64,000 nucleotides of DNA, from assembly GCA_029243025.1 (NCBI GenBank), contig JAQWSU010000002.1:124001-188000 (forward strand), read 5' to 3'. The notes under the pieces were generated by a model. It had not been told where the DNA came from, did not search any database, and worked only from the letters and a program-made list of their open reading frames with translations. Positions 16,675 to 26,459 of this stretch are shown here, one piece after another (position 1 is the stretch's first letter; every line of letters starts with the position of its first letter). A program made the position numbers and the translations under genes. The stretch is from Pirellulaceae bacterium. Lineage in GTDB: Bacteria > Planctomycetota > Planctomycetia > Pirellulales > Pirellulaceae.

Positions 16675-18054
16675 TCAGGCTTCGATTTCGAATCCTTGGC
16701 GATTCTCTCTTGCCACGAAGCTCTGGGCTTGGTCATCTCCGATCACTTGTTCCGACTTGGGATTCCAGCGGATATCCCGGTTTAGACGAGCAGCAATGCC
16801 CGCAAGGTGGCAGGTAGAGAGAGCACGGTGGTGACTGTCGACGTCGGAAATCGGATCTTGTCGACTTACGGTGGCCTCGAAGAAGTTGCGGAAATGGTCG
16901 ACTAAAGAGCGGTTCTTATAAACGGCCTCAAGCGCTCCGTCCGGGAGTGGGTTCGAAGTAAGTTCGTCAACGGCTTTGCCGCTCAGTCGCCCGCGATTGA
17001 CGAACATCCGGCCTTGGGTCCCTTCAAATAGAATTCCATTGCCTTGATCATGACGGATTTCAATTTCCTTTCCATCCGCAAACGTGGCGTTGATCAAAAA
17101 GGCCGTTGCCGTGTTGTATTGACTGTCATCGGTGGGATACCCGTCCTTGAACTCAACCGGATGTTTGATCATTTTGGGAGCGATCAAAGAGGGGCCGGTT
17201 TCTGTCTTGTCGAGGCCCCAGGTAGCAATGTCGACATGGTGGGCACCCCAGTCGGTGAGTTTGCCGCCAGAATACTCGTACCACCAACGAAACTCGTAGT
17301 GGGCACGAGACCAACTTTGCGTTTCTCCATTGTTGCCGGCCAAATATCGGAAAGGCACTTTAGGAGCCGGCCCAAGCCACAGGTTCCAGTCGAGATTGTT
17401 GGGAGCGGCGACTGCTGGAATCGCGGGACTTGTTGGCGCGCCGCCGATGCTACATGTCGCTCGTTTTACCGCTCCAATGCGACCATCCCGAATCAACGCG
17501 ATCGCTTTAATAAAGTTCCGTTCGCTGCGCTGCTGGGTGCCGACTTGTACGACCCTGCTCGTTTGCCGGCAAACATCGCTCATCTGCCGACCTTCCTGAA
17601 TCGTGAGCGTCATCGGTTTTTCGCAATACACATCTTTGCCAGCCAACATTGCCTCGATCGCGATCTTTGCGTGCCAGTGATCTGGTGTCGAGATATGAAT
17701 CACGTCAATCTTGTCGTCATCAATGATGGCACGGTAATCCGCAAATGTCTTCGATTTGACCCCCGTCCAGTCCTTGACGATTTGACTGGCCCGATCGCAA
17801 CGAAGTTGATCGGCGTCGCAGACAGATACGTAGTCGCCATAGGTCCGAACACTCGGTGCCGATCCATGAGGCCCATCAATACCTGTCGCCTTTTGGTACC
17901 AGCGACTGCCCGTCCCAATCGCGCCGATGCGAGGTCGGTCGTTAGCACTTACAAAGCCGTGGGCGCGGCTTCCACGACTTGCCAGGATGGCCGCGCCTGC
18001 CCAGCCCAATGAACTCTTCAGAAACTGACGACGATGGTTTTGGGGAAACGTCAT
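16675..18054 (-). CDS. Gfo/Idh/MocA family oxidoreductase, Tat-exported
   Basis: NAD(P)-dependent sugar dehydrogenase-like protein of 459 residues. From the ATG at 18054 it has a twin-arginine signal (RRQFLK at 8-13, then a hydrophobic stretch to about residue 30), followed by the Rossmann motif IGAIGTGSRW and the family segment CEKPMTLTIQEGRQM. The C-terminal half contains WHAK and GAHHVDIATW, typical of the substrate domain. Tat export implies that it folds with its cofactor in the cytoplasm and acts outside. Planctomycetes carry many such paralogues, probably for sugar or polysaccharide breakdown; the substrate is not evident. The upstream frame to 18120 has no better start. Confidence 0.88.
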   Translation of the reverse strand: MTFPQNHRRQFLKSSLGWAGAAILASRGSRAHGFVSANDRPRIGAIGTGSRWYQKATGIDGPHGSAPSVRTYGDYVSVCDADQLRCDRASQIVKDWTGVKSKTFADYRAIIDDDKIDVIHISTPDHWHAKIAIEAMLAGKDVYCEKPMTLTIQEGRQMSDVCRQTSRVVQVGTQQRSERNFIKAIALIRDGRIGAVKRATCSIGGAPTSPAIPAVAAPNNLDWNLWLGPAPKVPFRYLAGNNGETQSWSRAHYEFRWWYEYSGGKLTDWGAHHVDIATWGLDKTETGPSLIAPKMIKHPVEFKDGYPTDDSQYNTATAFLINATFADGKEIEIRHDQGNGILFEGTQGRMFVNRGRLSGKAVDELTSNPLPDGALEAVYKNRSLVDHFRNFFEATVSRQDPISDVDSHHRALSTCHLAGIAARLNRDIRWNPKSEQVIGDDQAQSFVARENRQGFEIEA

Positions 18055-18212
18055 GAAACTAACCTGCTCGACGGGGCAAAATGAAATTCGCGACAAGCTC
18101 AAATTCTTCTGAAGAGCCACCAGGAAATTGCGGCTCCGTATGGGGCAAAGTTAACCCTTCAGCTCGGATTTGCTCACATGCCTAGATGATAACCCATTGC
18201 GCCGACGCGTGG

Positions 18213-19031
18213 CTAGATTTTCGGAAGTGGTCCGGGGCTTTCCGAGCTGGGACTTTTTGACTTCAAGGTGACGCTGAAGCCATCCCAGAGAGCAATTCTG
18301 GCCTCCAAGGAGCTTAGAGCTGCTTGCTCGACTCGCTGCCACTTTTTTTCGTCGTGTCCGCAAAGTGACGAGAGCATTTGCTTCGCCATTGGACCGTGGT
18401 TGTCGCCATCTAACTCGACGTGCCGATGAAGGTAATATCGGAAGGCAGTTAAAGAGTCCTCTTGATCCCGACTCAATTCGTCAACAATTCGTTGAAATAA
18501 TCTCGGAAGCAGTTCTTCGCGGCCGTAAGTGAACGCGCCAGCAAGAGCGATCGAGTCGTCGCTGTCGATGATAGTGAAAGAGGACAACACAAACTCCCTC
18601 GCCGGCCCAGGAACCAGCGGATCAAAGAGGGCTTGCTTTACCGAAACACCGTTTTGTAGTCGAGAGATGAAATGCCCAATGCACGAGGTATCAGCACCGG
18701 CGTGTTGCATCGCTTGGCAGTACTGATCGAAGTGGCTTGCGAAGTTTCCCGCTGAGTCAATGTCGCTTTCCTCGGCCAGCACAATCTCATTGACAAGCCG
18801 GCAAGCAAGTCGGTTTTTGGGCGGCAACCAGGGTACGGTGTTGCAACAGATTTTTGTTTGGAGTGCCTTCAGCAAAGACATGAAATCCCAGACTGCGAAG
18901 ACATGATGTTCCATGAAGGCTTGAAGCTGGCGTACGGACCCAATCTGGGTGTAAATTTCGTGTTCCAGCAGTCGGGAACGAAGCGGGGTGAGTCTGGCCT
19001 CGAGGTCGGCTAAGGGCGAGAGTTGTGTCAT
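18213..19031 (-). CDS. DUF3050 family protein (haem-oxygenase-like fold)
   Basis: 272 residues matching what I know of DUF3050: an N-terminal LLEHEIYTQIGS, then FMEHHVFAVWDFMSLLK, LVNEIVLAEESD and a late YYLHRHVELDGDNHG. The His and Glu residues in these segments are spaced like metal ligands of haem-oxygenase-like di-iron proteins, so an oxidase or oxygenase role is possible, but no function is established. The protein has no signal peptide and would be cytoplasmic. It is 151 bases downstream of the Kef-type antiporter gene on the same strand; a functional link is not evident. Confidence 0.82.
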   Translation of the reverse strand: MTQLSPLADLEARLTPLRSRLLEHEIYTQIGSVRQLQAFMEHHVFAVWDFMSLLKALQTKICCNTVPWLPPKNRLACRLVNEIVLAEESDIDSAGNFASHFDQYCQAMQHAGADTSCIGHFISRLQNGVSVKQALFDPLVPGPAREFVLSSFTIIDSDDSIALAGAFTYGREELLPRLFQRIVDELSRDQEDSLTAFRYYLHRHVELDGDNHGPMAKQMLSSLCGHDEKKWQRVEQAALSSLEARIALWDGFSVTLKSKSPSSESPGPLPKI

Positions 19032-19182
19032 CGTGAAGTAAGCGATTATGGGGTGACAGATAAGAGTCTCTACTAAATTTTAGTCAATAATCGTCGAATT
19101 GTTAGCCGGTGCTCCTCGGGATTCTTGCAATTCGGCCGGCGAACACCTGATGGGGGTCTGGCAAGTTCGTTACGCCAAAAGA

Positions 19183-20937
19183 TTACTGTTCGCGATTCAG
19201 CAGGCGAAGCAGGTCCCTCCGCCTTACGACTCCAATGTAGAGATGCGGACTTTGGTTTGTTGTGACTGGAACACAGTCGTCTCGACCCTCACTGAGCAAA
19301 TGCCAGGCCTCACCGAGAGTCTGTTTCTGCCTGAGAACCTTTTTCGCGTTGACTGCCAAATCTTCCGCGGTGACCAGGGTTTTCATATAGGGATCAAACA
19401 GGATGTCGCGGATATCGGGATAACGAATAATACCGATCAGTTCATTTTTATCAGTGACGACAGGATAGGTATTGTCGTGGCTGTGTTCGATATGATCTAG
19501 GACTTCATCAAACGGCGCACTCGCGAGTACAGGTTTCACGTTGCGTCGGGTCACGCGACTGACGTCGAGCTGATTTGCAGAGCTGGTGCGGAGTGGATTG
19601 ATCCCAAACGATTGCATGAGCTGGAAGGCCATGCCGCGCAACTGATCCAGTGGCGAACTTGTGGTGTGTAAAATCGCAGATGCAACAGGGATTTCACCCG
19701 CCCGCAGCACGGCCATTCTGACAAGGATTGGGCCGGCAATTTCGAAAAAGACAACCGTGCCCAGGATGATGTCTTGGAGGTGATTTCCCAGTTCAGGGTC
19801 TCGCTCGACAGCAATCCCTGAAAGTGCGATGGCCGCACCGGCCTGAGAAAGCAAGGCCGCTCCCAGCCAGCGTTTTACCTGAGGCCCATCTCGATGGGCG
19901 TCCGCTGCGAAAAATGTACCGAAGTATTTGCCAACGCAACGCAAGGCAATGTAGGCCACGCCCGTTGCGCCTGCCGCCCACAAGGTGCCAAGATCCATCG
20001 CCGCACCGTGGATGACGAAAAAGACGACGCAAAGTAATCCCGTGAGTCGGTCCAAGGCTTCGCTGATCTCGTCTGCCATGTCGGATGTTGAAGCAACGGT
20101 CGTTCCCATCGTGAGAAATGTTAATAGATATGGCACTGTCAAGATTTCACATACTGCCATCAGAGGCGCGATGATCGCAGTTAACAAGACGAGCCAACGC
20201 GTCGAAGGAATGATGCCGCAGAAATAGCTGACGATGAGACCCGCAATCATGCCGAGTGACGTTGCGATGGCGAGATCACGGGTTAACTCGAGGTATTCGG
20301 TGGCAATGGAAACATCAGCACCTCGCGTCGCATGGACAACCACGAAAAGTAATTCGAAAACAATAATCGAAGTGAGGTTGTTGAGGGCAACAAGACCCGT
20401 CGTAAACTCGGTGAGTGGTCCTTCGGTTCGGTTTTCCTTCAGAACGAGTACGGTGGTTGCTGGAGCCGTCGCAAGAGCCAAGGCACCGAAGAGTATCGCC
20501 AATTGCCAGTTGAGCCACGAGTTTGGGTCGAAGAGACCGAGTAGTAGCATCCCCGTCGATACCAGCAGGAAGGTGGCGCCCAGCTCTCCAATGGACATTG
20601 GCAGTAAGCGTTTGATGATCCTTCGAGACCGTGACAAGGAAAAGTGGCAACCCATATTGAAGAGCACCAACGCGATCGCAAAATTCCCGACGGGTTCGAG
20701 ATAATGCAAATGTTCGATCGGAACGTGATAGCCCGCCAGCGAAACGGTGTAGCCGAAAACGGCTGCAAGCCACTCGAATATTGCGAGCAGTGGTGTGTGG
20801 GGTCCGAGTGCCAATCCGATAAGCAGATAGGCGGTGACACTTGGCAGATGCAACTTTCTCGCTGCGAGTCCGGCGAGTAACGCGGCCCCGAGAAGTAATC
20901 CTACGGTTAAGGCAAGATACCAGTCTGGATGGGCCAA
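19183..20937 (-). CDS. Kef/CPA2-type cation:proton antiporter with CBS domains
   Basis: 584-residue membrane antiporter. Residues 1 to about 420 hold around 12 hydrophobic helices of the Na+/H+ exchanger (CPA2) fold. The cytoplasmic C-terminus (about 460-580) contains a CBS-domain pair, with 'TYPVVTDKNELIGIIRYPDI' and a second copy ending IGVVRRRDLLRLL. CBS pairs bind adenine nucleotides and often gate transport; the usual TrkA-N/RCK domain of KefB/C is absent. Likely role: K+ or Na+ exchange for H+ in pH or osmotic control, inferred from the family. Confidence 0.85.
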   Translation of the reverse strand: MAHPDWYLALTVGLLLGAALLAGLAARKLHLPSVTAYLLIGLALGPHTPLLAIFEWLAAVFGYTVSLAGYHVPIEHLHYLEPVGNFAIALVLFNMGCHFSLSRSRRIIKRLLPMSIGELGATFLLVSTGMLLLGLFDPNSWLNWQLAILFGALALATAPATTVLVLKENRTEGPLTEFTTGLVALNNLTSIIVFELLFVVVHATRGADVSIATEYLELTRDLAIATSLGMIAGLIVSYFCGIIPSTRWLVLLTAIIAPLMAVCEILTVPYLLTFLTMGTTVASTSDMADEISEALDRLTGLLCVVFFVIHGAAMDLGTLWAAGATGVAYIALRCVGKYFGTFFAADAHRDGPQVKRWLGAALLSQAGAAIALSGIAVERDPELGNHLQDIILGTVVFFEIAGPILVRMAVLRAGEIPVASAILHTTSSPLDQLRGMAFQLMQSFGINPLRTSSANQLDVSRVTRRNVKPVLASAPFDEVLDHIEHSHDNTYPVVTDKNELIGIIRYPDIRDILFDPYMKTLVTAEDLAVNAKKVLRQKQTLGEAWHLLSEGRDDCVPVTTNQSPHLYIGVVRRRDLLRLLNREQ

Positions 20938-21562
20938 GATGACGGTTGTCCTGTCGCAAGATTCAACGAGGGTAGCGGTCCAAGTTCGAACCGCTTTTCT
21001 TCAACGTAAATAAAATACGGTTTGTCCTGCTGCCGAGCTTACGATGCCTGATCAATTAAGGTCGGGCTTCCCCGACGGCTAAAGAGAGCGGCAGGCTCTG
21101 GCCGATTGGCGATTTTGTAGCAAAGGAGGATGTAAAATACCAGAGCGGCAGTAGGTCGTTGATCCGTAAATTGACGGTTTTTTACTGGCCGCAGGCCGCG
21201 CCGGTCCTCGAAACTCCGGCTGTCGTGGCAACTGTTGGAAATAGCCCAGGAAACGAACTGCCCTAATTATCGACGCTGGGTTGCTCTGTGGACGATCGGA
21301 TTATCAATATTCATGAACATCTATTGGGTTAGGAGCTTCTGCCTCGTGAACAGCAATCGGTTGGGGGTGACGCTAGCGTTTCGGTGCGAAAGCGATTGGT
21401 GTCAAGGCCGAGGGCGGTTAAGAGTCCGTTCGTAGTAACCAGTTTGGAAGAATGTGTCAGTCGGAATGTTTTATCTGGAAATGTCCCCCACTTCTTCGTT
21501 TTTCGATTTTGGTGAAGAGGTCACCTGAGGTTCATGTTTCTTATTGCACGCGCAGTTGTTAA
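20938..21562. other. 625-bp region without a supported gene
   Basis: Lies upstream of the Kef-type antiporter and downstream of the exopolysaccharide locus. A 66-codon open frame at 21235-21435 has no domain-like features and I do not call it. A perfect 6-bp stem with a CTTC loop is at 21061-21076, and a weak CCGT/ACGG hairpin precedes a T-run near 21170. No RNA gene was recognised. Confidence 0.45.
21061..21076. other. Short perfect hairpin (GTCGGG-CTTC-CCCGAC)
   Basis: GTCGGG and CCCGAC pair exactly around a CTTC tetraloop. There is no T-run on either side, so it is not a clear intrinsic terminator; it could be part of an unrecognised small RNA. Confidence 0.4.
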
Positions 21563-22477
21563 TCAGATGGGCGAATCGCTTTTTCTTGCGACTTCCGTAG
21601 CCGTGAGTCCCGGTATCTTGGTGTTAAGGATTCGTCGGATGGATTCATCGAATCGCTGTTGGTCCTGATGATTGAGAGCCTGATTACGTGTAGCTACCAA
21701 GTGATTAACCATGCCAGTCTGGCTCGCACAGAAATAGGCGATTTGCTTCAGATGGCTTTTTGCGATTTCTTGTTGTGTGTGACGCCAACCAACGCTCGCC
21801 GGTCCATGTTGTCTCAAGATTTTTCGTTTGGTGATGTGAGTTAATCGTGTTCTTGTATAGGTGCCCCCGGTTGCCTCGCGTGCATAGTAGAGCGGGTCTG
21901 GGATGCGTTTGATTTTCAAGGAGTGGTAGGTGTGAGCCCGATTCCAAAGTTCAAAGTCTTGGGCACGCGGAAGTGTTGCGTCGTAGCGGTGTTTCTGAAA
22001 CCATTCGGTACGAGCTACGACCGAGGCATGAACAGGGGTTTGTCCGGCAATCAGTCCAGCACTGGTGATTTGCAGGTCCTGGCAGCAACGCTTACCGGTG
22101 GCTCGTGTATCCGTATCGATGCTCAATATGCCGGTATCAACTAAATCAATTGTCTGATTATTTTGCAGCATGGCAATCTGTTTGGCGATACGTGTCGGAT
22201 GCATCAAATCATCAGCGTCCATCCGGGCGATATATTTTCCGTTTGCAAGGTCGACAACTTGATTCAAACGTTTTGCGAGACCTTGATTCGTGTGGTCGGA
22301 AATCACCCTCACTCGATTATCGGTCACCGATTGAGCAATTGAGAGGGACGAGTCTCGCGAACCATCGTCAATGAGGATCAATTCCCAGTTCGTGTAGCTT
22401 TGCGCAAAGACGGAACGAATTGCATCGGGCAGGGTGTCTTGGTTGTTATAAAACGGTAATCCGATGGTCAGCGTCAT
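21563..22477 (-). CDS. Family 2 glycosyltransferase
   Basis: Inverting sugar transferase for polysaccharide assembly, 304 residues. The GT-A fold is shown by the N-terminal LTIGLPFYNNQDTLPDAI, ILIDDGSRD and the DxD-type ARMDADD. I start it at ATG 22477, five bases after the stop of the upstream polymerase gene; the open frame reaches a TTG at 22495 that would overlap it. It is the last gene of the left arm of the exopolysaccharide locus. The sugar transferred is not known. Confidence 0.88.
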   Translation of the reverse strand: MTLTIGLPFYNNQDTLPDAIRSVFAQSYTNWELILIDDGSRDSSLSIAQSVTDNRVRVISDHTNQGLAKRLNQVVDLANGKYIARMDADDLMHPTRIAKQIAMLQNNQTIDLVDTGILSIDTDTRATGKRCCQDLQITSAGLIAGQTPVHASVVARTEWFQKHRYDATLPRAQDFELWNRAHTYHSLKIKRIPDPLYYAREATGGTYTRTRLTHITKRKILRQHGPASVGWRHTQQEIAKSHLKQIAYFCASQTGMVNHLVATRNQALNHQDQQRFDESIRRILNTKIPGLTATEVARKSDSPI

Positions 22478-22482
22478 AGGGG

Positions 22483-23787
22483 TCACGCAAAGCAAGTGTC
22501 GGGATGGGTGATAACGGTGTCAGTGGATTCGTTTGGAGCTTCGATAAACAGCCAGGAAAAATAGATGCAAACAAGCCACATAAGTCCGAAGTTTAAAAGC
22601 AACGAGGGTAAGTGATAAGCGCAGAGGAAAACGGGGCCGATTCTTAGTGGCATGGAAACAGTGGGATGAGTGACCTCAGTGCGGGACAGCCAACCAATGA
22701 CGAGTCCATAGACAAATACGCCTAGCAGGCAATATCTCGTGCCAATATTTAAGATAAGTTCTTCCAGCATTCCTACTCCGAATCCCCAGTTGAGCCATTC
22801 CGGTGATTCGTTCACGATGAAACCCGTGAAATACATCGCGGTCGAACGACCTTTGAATGGGGCTAATTGGCGAGGTACGAAATAAAGGGTGGAGTAGAGA
22901 TATCCCGACAGTGTTCGTGGTAGAACGTCCGTACCGACGGGAGGTGAAACCTCACTTACTGTTGCGATTACGCCCGCACGCGAGAAGTCGTTGTGAATGA
23001 TTTCCACAAGTAAGTTGTCATTACGAAGCGTCTGTCCTGCGTAGCTGCCCCGAAAAATCGGCAGGATGACTGCTGCGAAAACAATGCAACCAGTCGCGAG
23101 TGCGACCGCTTTCCAGATGCTGATGCGGCGAAAGAAGCTTAAGGCGGCCAAAATGGTTGGAAACAAAATGAGTGTTCGTTGGCTGCAAATAATCGAGGCA
23201 CAAATGGCGGCAAAAGCGAGGTAAAGAGTGAACATCCGCCCCTTGGGAGTACGAGCATCTTCGGTGGCAGCGTAAAAGGCCAGAATGTACATGGGCAGAG
23301 AGAGTAAAACCACCAGCGGACCGAGGTTCGCTCCCACCTGCGACCGCATCAGCCAGATTTCTCCGCCATCGATCAGGTAAGTTAGACCGTACCAAGCCGG
23401 CATTGCCGTGGTAATGCAGGCGAGTACGTAAAAGCTGAGACGGCGTCGTGCTTCCAACCAAGGGCGTTCCAACGCATCGGAAAAACGGGTTGATTTTGCA
23501 GGCCCAGCTAACTTGGTACCCGCTAGCAGAATCCATGGAGCGACGGACAACATGGAAATTACAAACCATTGAGTCTCTCGAGGCGCGTCGAGGATCGAAC
23601 GGAAGTAGGGTACTTCATAATCAAATCCGAGCAATTCGACTGCGATCCCAAAGTCGTAGTACAGGACAAATGAAATGGTTCCCGCAATCGCAGGTGCGGG
23701 GAGAATCCCACGACGTAACGCCGACCATGCCGGTGCGGCGGCAATCAAGTGGGATGTTGCCATGAGTATTAAAAGACAGTAGATCAC
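22483..23787 (-). CDS. Wzy-like polysaccharide repeat-unit polymerase
   Basis: 434-residue membrane protein with about ten to twelve hydrophobic segments and a large non-membrane loop in the second half (around 'PRTLSGYLYSTLYFVPRQ'), the architecture of O-antigen/exopolysaccharide polymerases. No strict motif can be cited since these proteins diverge strongly; context with glycosyltransferases, Wzx and Wzc supports the role. The start is a GTG at 23787 whose GTGA overlaps the stop codon of the preceding glycosyltransferase gene, so the two are translationally coupled. Confidence 0.72.
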   Translation of the reverse strand: MIYCLLILMATSHLIAAAPAWSALRRGILPAPAIAGTISFVLYYDFGIAVELLGFDYEVPYFRSILDAPRETQWFVISMLSVAPWILLAGTKLAGPAKSTRFSDALERPWLEARRRLSFYVLACITTAMPAWYGLTYLIDGGEIWLMRSQVGANLGPLVVLLSLPMYILAFYAATEDARTPKGRMFTLYLAFAAICASIICSQRTLILFPTILAALSFFRRISIWKAVALATGCIVFAAVILPIFRGSYAGQTLRNDNLLVEIIHNDFSRAGVIATVSEVSPPVGTDVLPRTLSGYLYSTLYFVPRQLAPFKGRSTAMYFTGFIVNESPEWLNWGFGVGMLEELILNIGTRYCLLGVFVYGLVIGWLSRTEVTHPTVSMPLRIGPVFLCAYHLPSLLLNFGLMWLVCIYFSWLFIEAPNESTDTVITHPDTCFA

Positions 23788-24980
23788 GTCGATAGCAGTT
23801 CCATCGAGGGAGCGAAATCGGTTTCTGGGGTGTCTTCATGAAGACGCCCTCTCTCGTAGAACTCTTTGAGTTGTGCGAAATTAGTCGCAATATTGAAATT
23901 GCTTGCAGCCACTTGTTGGTAGGCCGCTTGCCGAGGGACCGTCATCGGTCGCTTGCGAATTTCAGCAATTGCTTCAGCCCAGGCGGCAGGACCTGCCGCC
24001 AATGGGAGCCGTGTGATGAGTTTTGGCACCACCGTAGCCTCTTCCGGAACTGATGACGAAGCAATACAAGGAAGTCCAGCTGCCTGCGCTTCCACGAGAG
24101 CAAGCCCCAGTCCCTCATGGTGGGATGGAAAGACAAACGTATCGACACTGCCGAGCAATCTTGCAACGTCCGATCGAACTCCAACAAATCGTACTTGCTG
24201 TTTGATCGCTAATTGTGAAACCTTCGCTTCTATTTGCGGACGAAGCTCACCGTCTCCGATTAAAACCAGCACGTAAGTTGGATCGCGCCGAATGAGTTTT
24301 TCCATTGTGTCCAATAGATGACTGTGGTTCTTTACTTGGACGAACCTCCCCGTGTGCCCCACCACAAAAGCCGAATCCGGGATTCTTAATTCTCGTCGCA
24401 CGGCTTGGCGATCAACTGATTGCTGGAAAGGAGTGAGATCAATCCCGCAGTGAATGGTTTGCCAGGGGACTCCCTGGTTGGGGCTGCTATTGAGCGTGAT
24501 TTGGGCCGCGCGGCTGGCCGCAATCCGATGCGTTGCATGGCGTGCAATCCACTGCTGCATGCTGGATTCATACACGCCGCGAAGTACGGGCCGACGTTTT
24601 CCTGGATGGTGAGTCGTCACGTGGTGGCTGTGGGCCACACGCATCGGAACGCCTGCATGGTGCGCCAGTTTTAAGGTCAAACCACTGAAAAACGAAACGT
24701 GGCTGTGGACGACCTGATAAGGACCATGTTGCCGTAATAAACTACGGAATGTTTTGGCGTATCGCCAGGGTGAACGCGGAGAGACACATCGCAACAGATT
24801 CGCGCCACAATCTTTAAGCACCTCGTCGTAATGTCCCGGCTCGTGACTATGGACCAGGAAGTCCATTGGCAGCTGAAGGCGATCACATTGCTTCAGTAAA
24901 TTGACCAGCCACGATTCCGAACCGCCGCAGCCGGTTCCTCCGATAACATGTAACACTCGGATTGGGGCGTTCGCTTGCAT
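23784..24980 (-). CDS. Family 4 glycosyltransferase
   Basis: Retaining GT-B glycosyltransferase of 398 residues. It begins with the GT4 N-terminal glycine-rich motif VLHVIGGTGCGGSESW, contains VGHTGRFVQVKNH and VLIGDGELR of the nucleotide-sugar domain, and the donor-site VFPSHHEGLGLALVEAQAAG with the EX7E-type glutamates. The start at ATG 24980 gives the expected N-terminus; the frame extends to 25094 without sense. It lies downstream of a methyltransferase gene (64 bases) and overlaps the polymerase gene by four bases. Confidence 0.9.
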   Translation of the reverse strand: MQANAPIRVLHVIGGTGCGGSESWLVNLLKQCDRLQLPMDFLVHSHEPGHYDEVLKDCGANLLRCVSPRSPWRYAKTFRSLLRQHGPYQVVHSHVSFFSGLTLKLAHHAGVPMRVAHSHHVTTHHPGKRRPVLRGVYESSMQQWIARHATHRIAASRAAQITLNSSPNQGVPWQTIHCGIDLTPFQQSVDRQAVRRELRIPDSAFVVGHTGRFVQVKNHSHLLDTMEKLIRRDPTYVLVLIGDGELRPQIEAKVSQLAIKQQVRFVGVRSDVARLLGSVDTFVFPSHHEGLGLALVEAQAAGLPCIASSSVPEEATVVPKLITRLPLAAGPAAWAEAIAEIRKRPMTVPRQAAYQQVAASNFNIATNFAQLKEFYERGRLHEDTPETDFAPSMELLST

Positions 24981-25044
24981 CGAAATCAGGCACCCGCAGG
25001 ATGAGAACCAACGGGTAATCTGCCAAGGTGATTGAATTGGAGAA

Positions 25045-26046
25045 TTACGAGTCCGGACTGCTTGCGCGTTGCCAAACGGAACAGAAATTAGCACCGTCGC
25101 GCGGGAATTGATTCGCTAATCGCTCGGCTTCTTTTCGCCAACGCTCGGGTAGGTTGCGTTCGTAAAAGGCTCCCATGAAACTGTACGACTGACTCCAATG
25201 GAGTCGCCAGTTATTCGCTAACTGACGTTCCATTTGCTCGAGATCAAAACCACGACCTGCCATTGCTTCCGCACGGGAATGGGCGACGTGGAGGTCGACG
25301 ATTCGTGAAACCACCTTCGGGGAGGGTTCGCGTTTCAGCATGCCAGTGGCGCAAGCAGCAGTGGCTGCTGCTTGCGACGGTGTGCGACGTATCCCTGCCT
25401 TTCGGCTCAAAAAGCCAAAGTATGCTGAAGGGGACAACCAACGTCGCCGGCGGTGTTGGCTGACAAACCGATCGTAGGATGAGCTGCAGCTCTCGTTCTT
25501 GTAAAAGCGACTCGAAGGTTCGTGGCCAGCCAACCAAAAGGCGTTGCTGCTTAACTTGCTTTGGAGTCTCATTAACGTTTGCTGGGGCGAAGGCAGGTGA
25601 TGTAACACCGAGTTTGTGGTCAGAATATTGAAATGACCCTCACCTGCGGGCAGCTCATCAAGAGATGTAATGAAATGAGCCGCGGGGTAACGTGGTAAAA
25701 TCCGACTGCGACAACAATCGAGCATTTCGGGTGACAGGTCATAACACCACAGCTCGACAATTCCATCCGGCTTGAGATGGTTCAAGAGTTGCTCCGCTTC
25801 GAATCCGGTACCACAGCCAAAGTCGAGAATCCGCCAGGCAACGCCCGGTGATTGCTCGCGGAGGCGCGCGATCATCTGCTTCCAGATCGGAGGGAGTTGA
25901 CATTTGATCTCTGCGTGCTCGCGATCATACGTCAGCACTTCCGATTTGTGGTACCAGCGATTAAGTGCTTCAACGACCTCTGCGGTCGGGACTTGAGGGC
26001 TGAATGGCTCGAGTAGGGTTTCGGCGTTGGTTAGGCTAGCAATCAT
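25045..26046 (-). CDS. SAM-dependent methyltransferase
   Basis: Class I methyltransferase of 333 residues. Motif I is RILDFGCGTGFE (about 72-83), followed by the acidic strand-2 segment WCYDLSPEML and a strand-4 segment TTNSVLHHL. It is in the polysaccharide locus, so it may methylate a sugar or a lipid-linked intermediate; that is inferred only from position. The C-terminal third (from about residue 200) matches nothing I recognise. ATG 26046 was chosen since the frame upstream to 26436 codes nothing domain-like. No clear Shine-Dalgarno. Confidence 0.82.
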   Translation of the reverse strand: MIASLTNAETLLEPFSPQVPTAEVVEALNRWYHKSEVLTYDREHAEIKCQLPPIWKQMIARLREQSPGVAWRILDFGCGTGFEAEQLLNHLKPDGIVELWCYDLSPEMLDCCRSRILPRYPAAHFITSLDELPAGEGHFNILTTNSVLHHLPSPQQTLMRLQSKLSSNAFWLAGHEPSSRFYKNESCSSSYDRFVSQHRRRRWLSPSAYFGFLSRKAGIRRTPSQAAATAACATGMLKREPSPKVVSRIVDLHVAHSRAEAMAGRGFDLEQMERQLANNWRLHWSQSYSFMGAFYERNLPERWRKEAERLANQFPRDGANFCSVWQRASSPDS

Positions 26047-26459
26047 AGCTGCTGATATGGACCTCAAAATGGGCCGGGGGGATTTGCGATCGGATTCTGT
26101 CCCGTCGATTCGCACTTTGTGGTGGCTTCTATCAGAAGGCTCAAGTGGGGTCAATATTCGTCCTAGGATCAAACAGGTGACAAAGCCCGTTGCCGATGAT
26201 TTGACATTGATCTCGGATGCTCTGGTTTCTACGATTTGCCTCTCTTTAAACTTCAAACGCAGCACTTTTCGGCAAAGACAGATGAAACTGATGATCTCGA
26301 TGCAGACCCGTTCGGTGCATCGAAGCTGATTGTCCGATGAGCCTTTCTCGCGATGGAGCCGCTGAAGATCTGGGTGGCAGACCATTAACAGGCGGTGGCT
26401 GATCGAACGATTGATTGACACTGAGCTAAATGGCAAAACGTCGACTTCGAAAAGATTGA
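26047..26459. other. 413-bp divergent intergenic region in the polysaccharide locus
   Basis: Separates the leftward methyltransferase-glycosyltransferase-polymerase genes from the rightward flippase gene, so promoters for both arms should lie here. TTGACA hexamers occur at 26201 and 26415 on the plus strand, but neither has a convincing -10 partner. No gene is supported. Confidence 0.4.

Noticed and set aside
21235-21435. 66-codon open frame in the gap before the antiporter gene
   Set aside because: No good start context, and the composition is unlike a protein.
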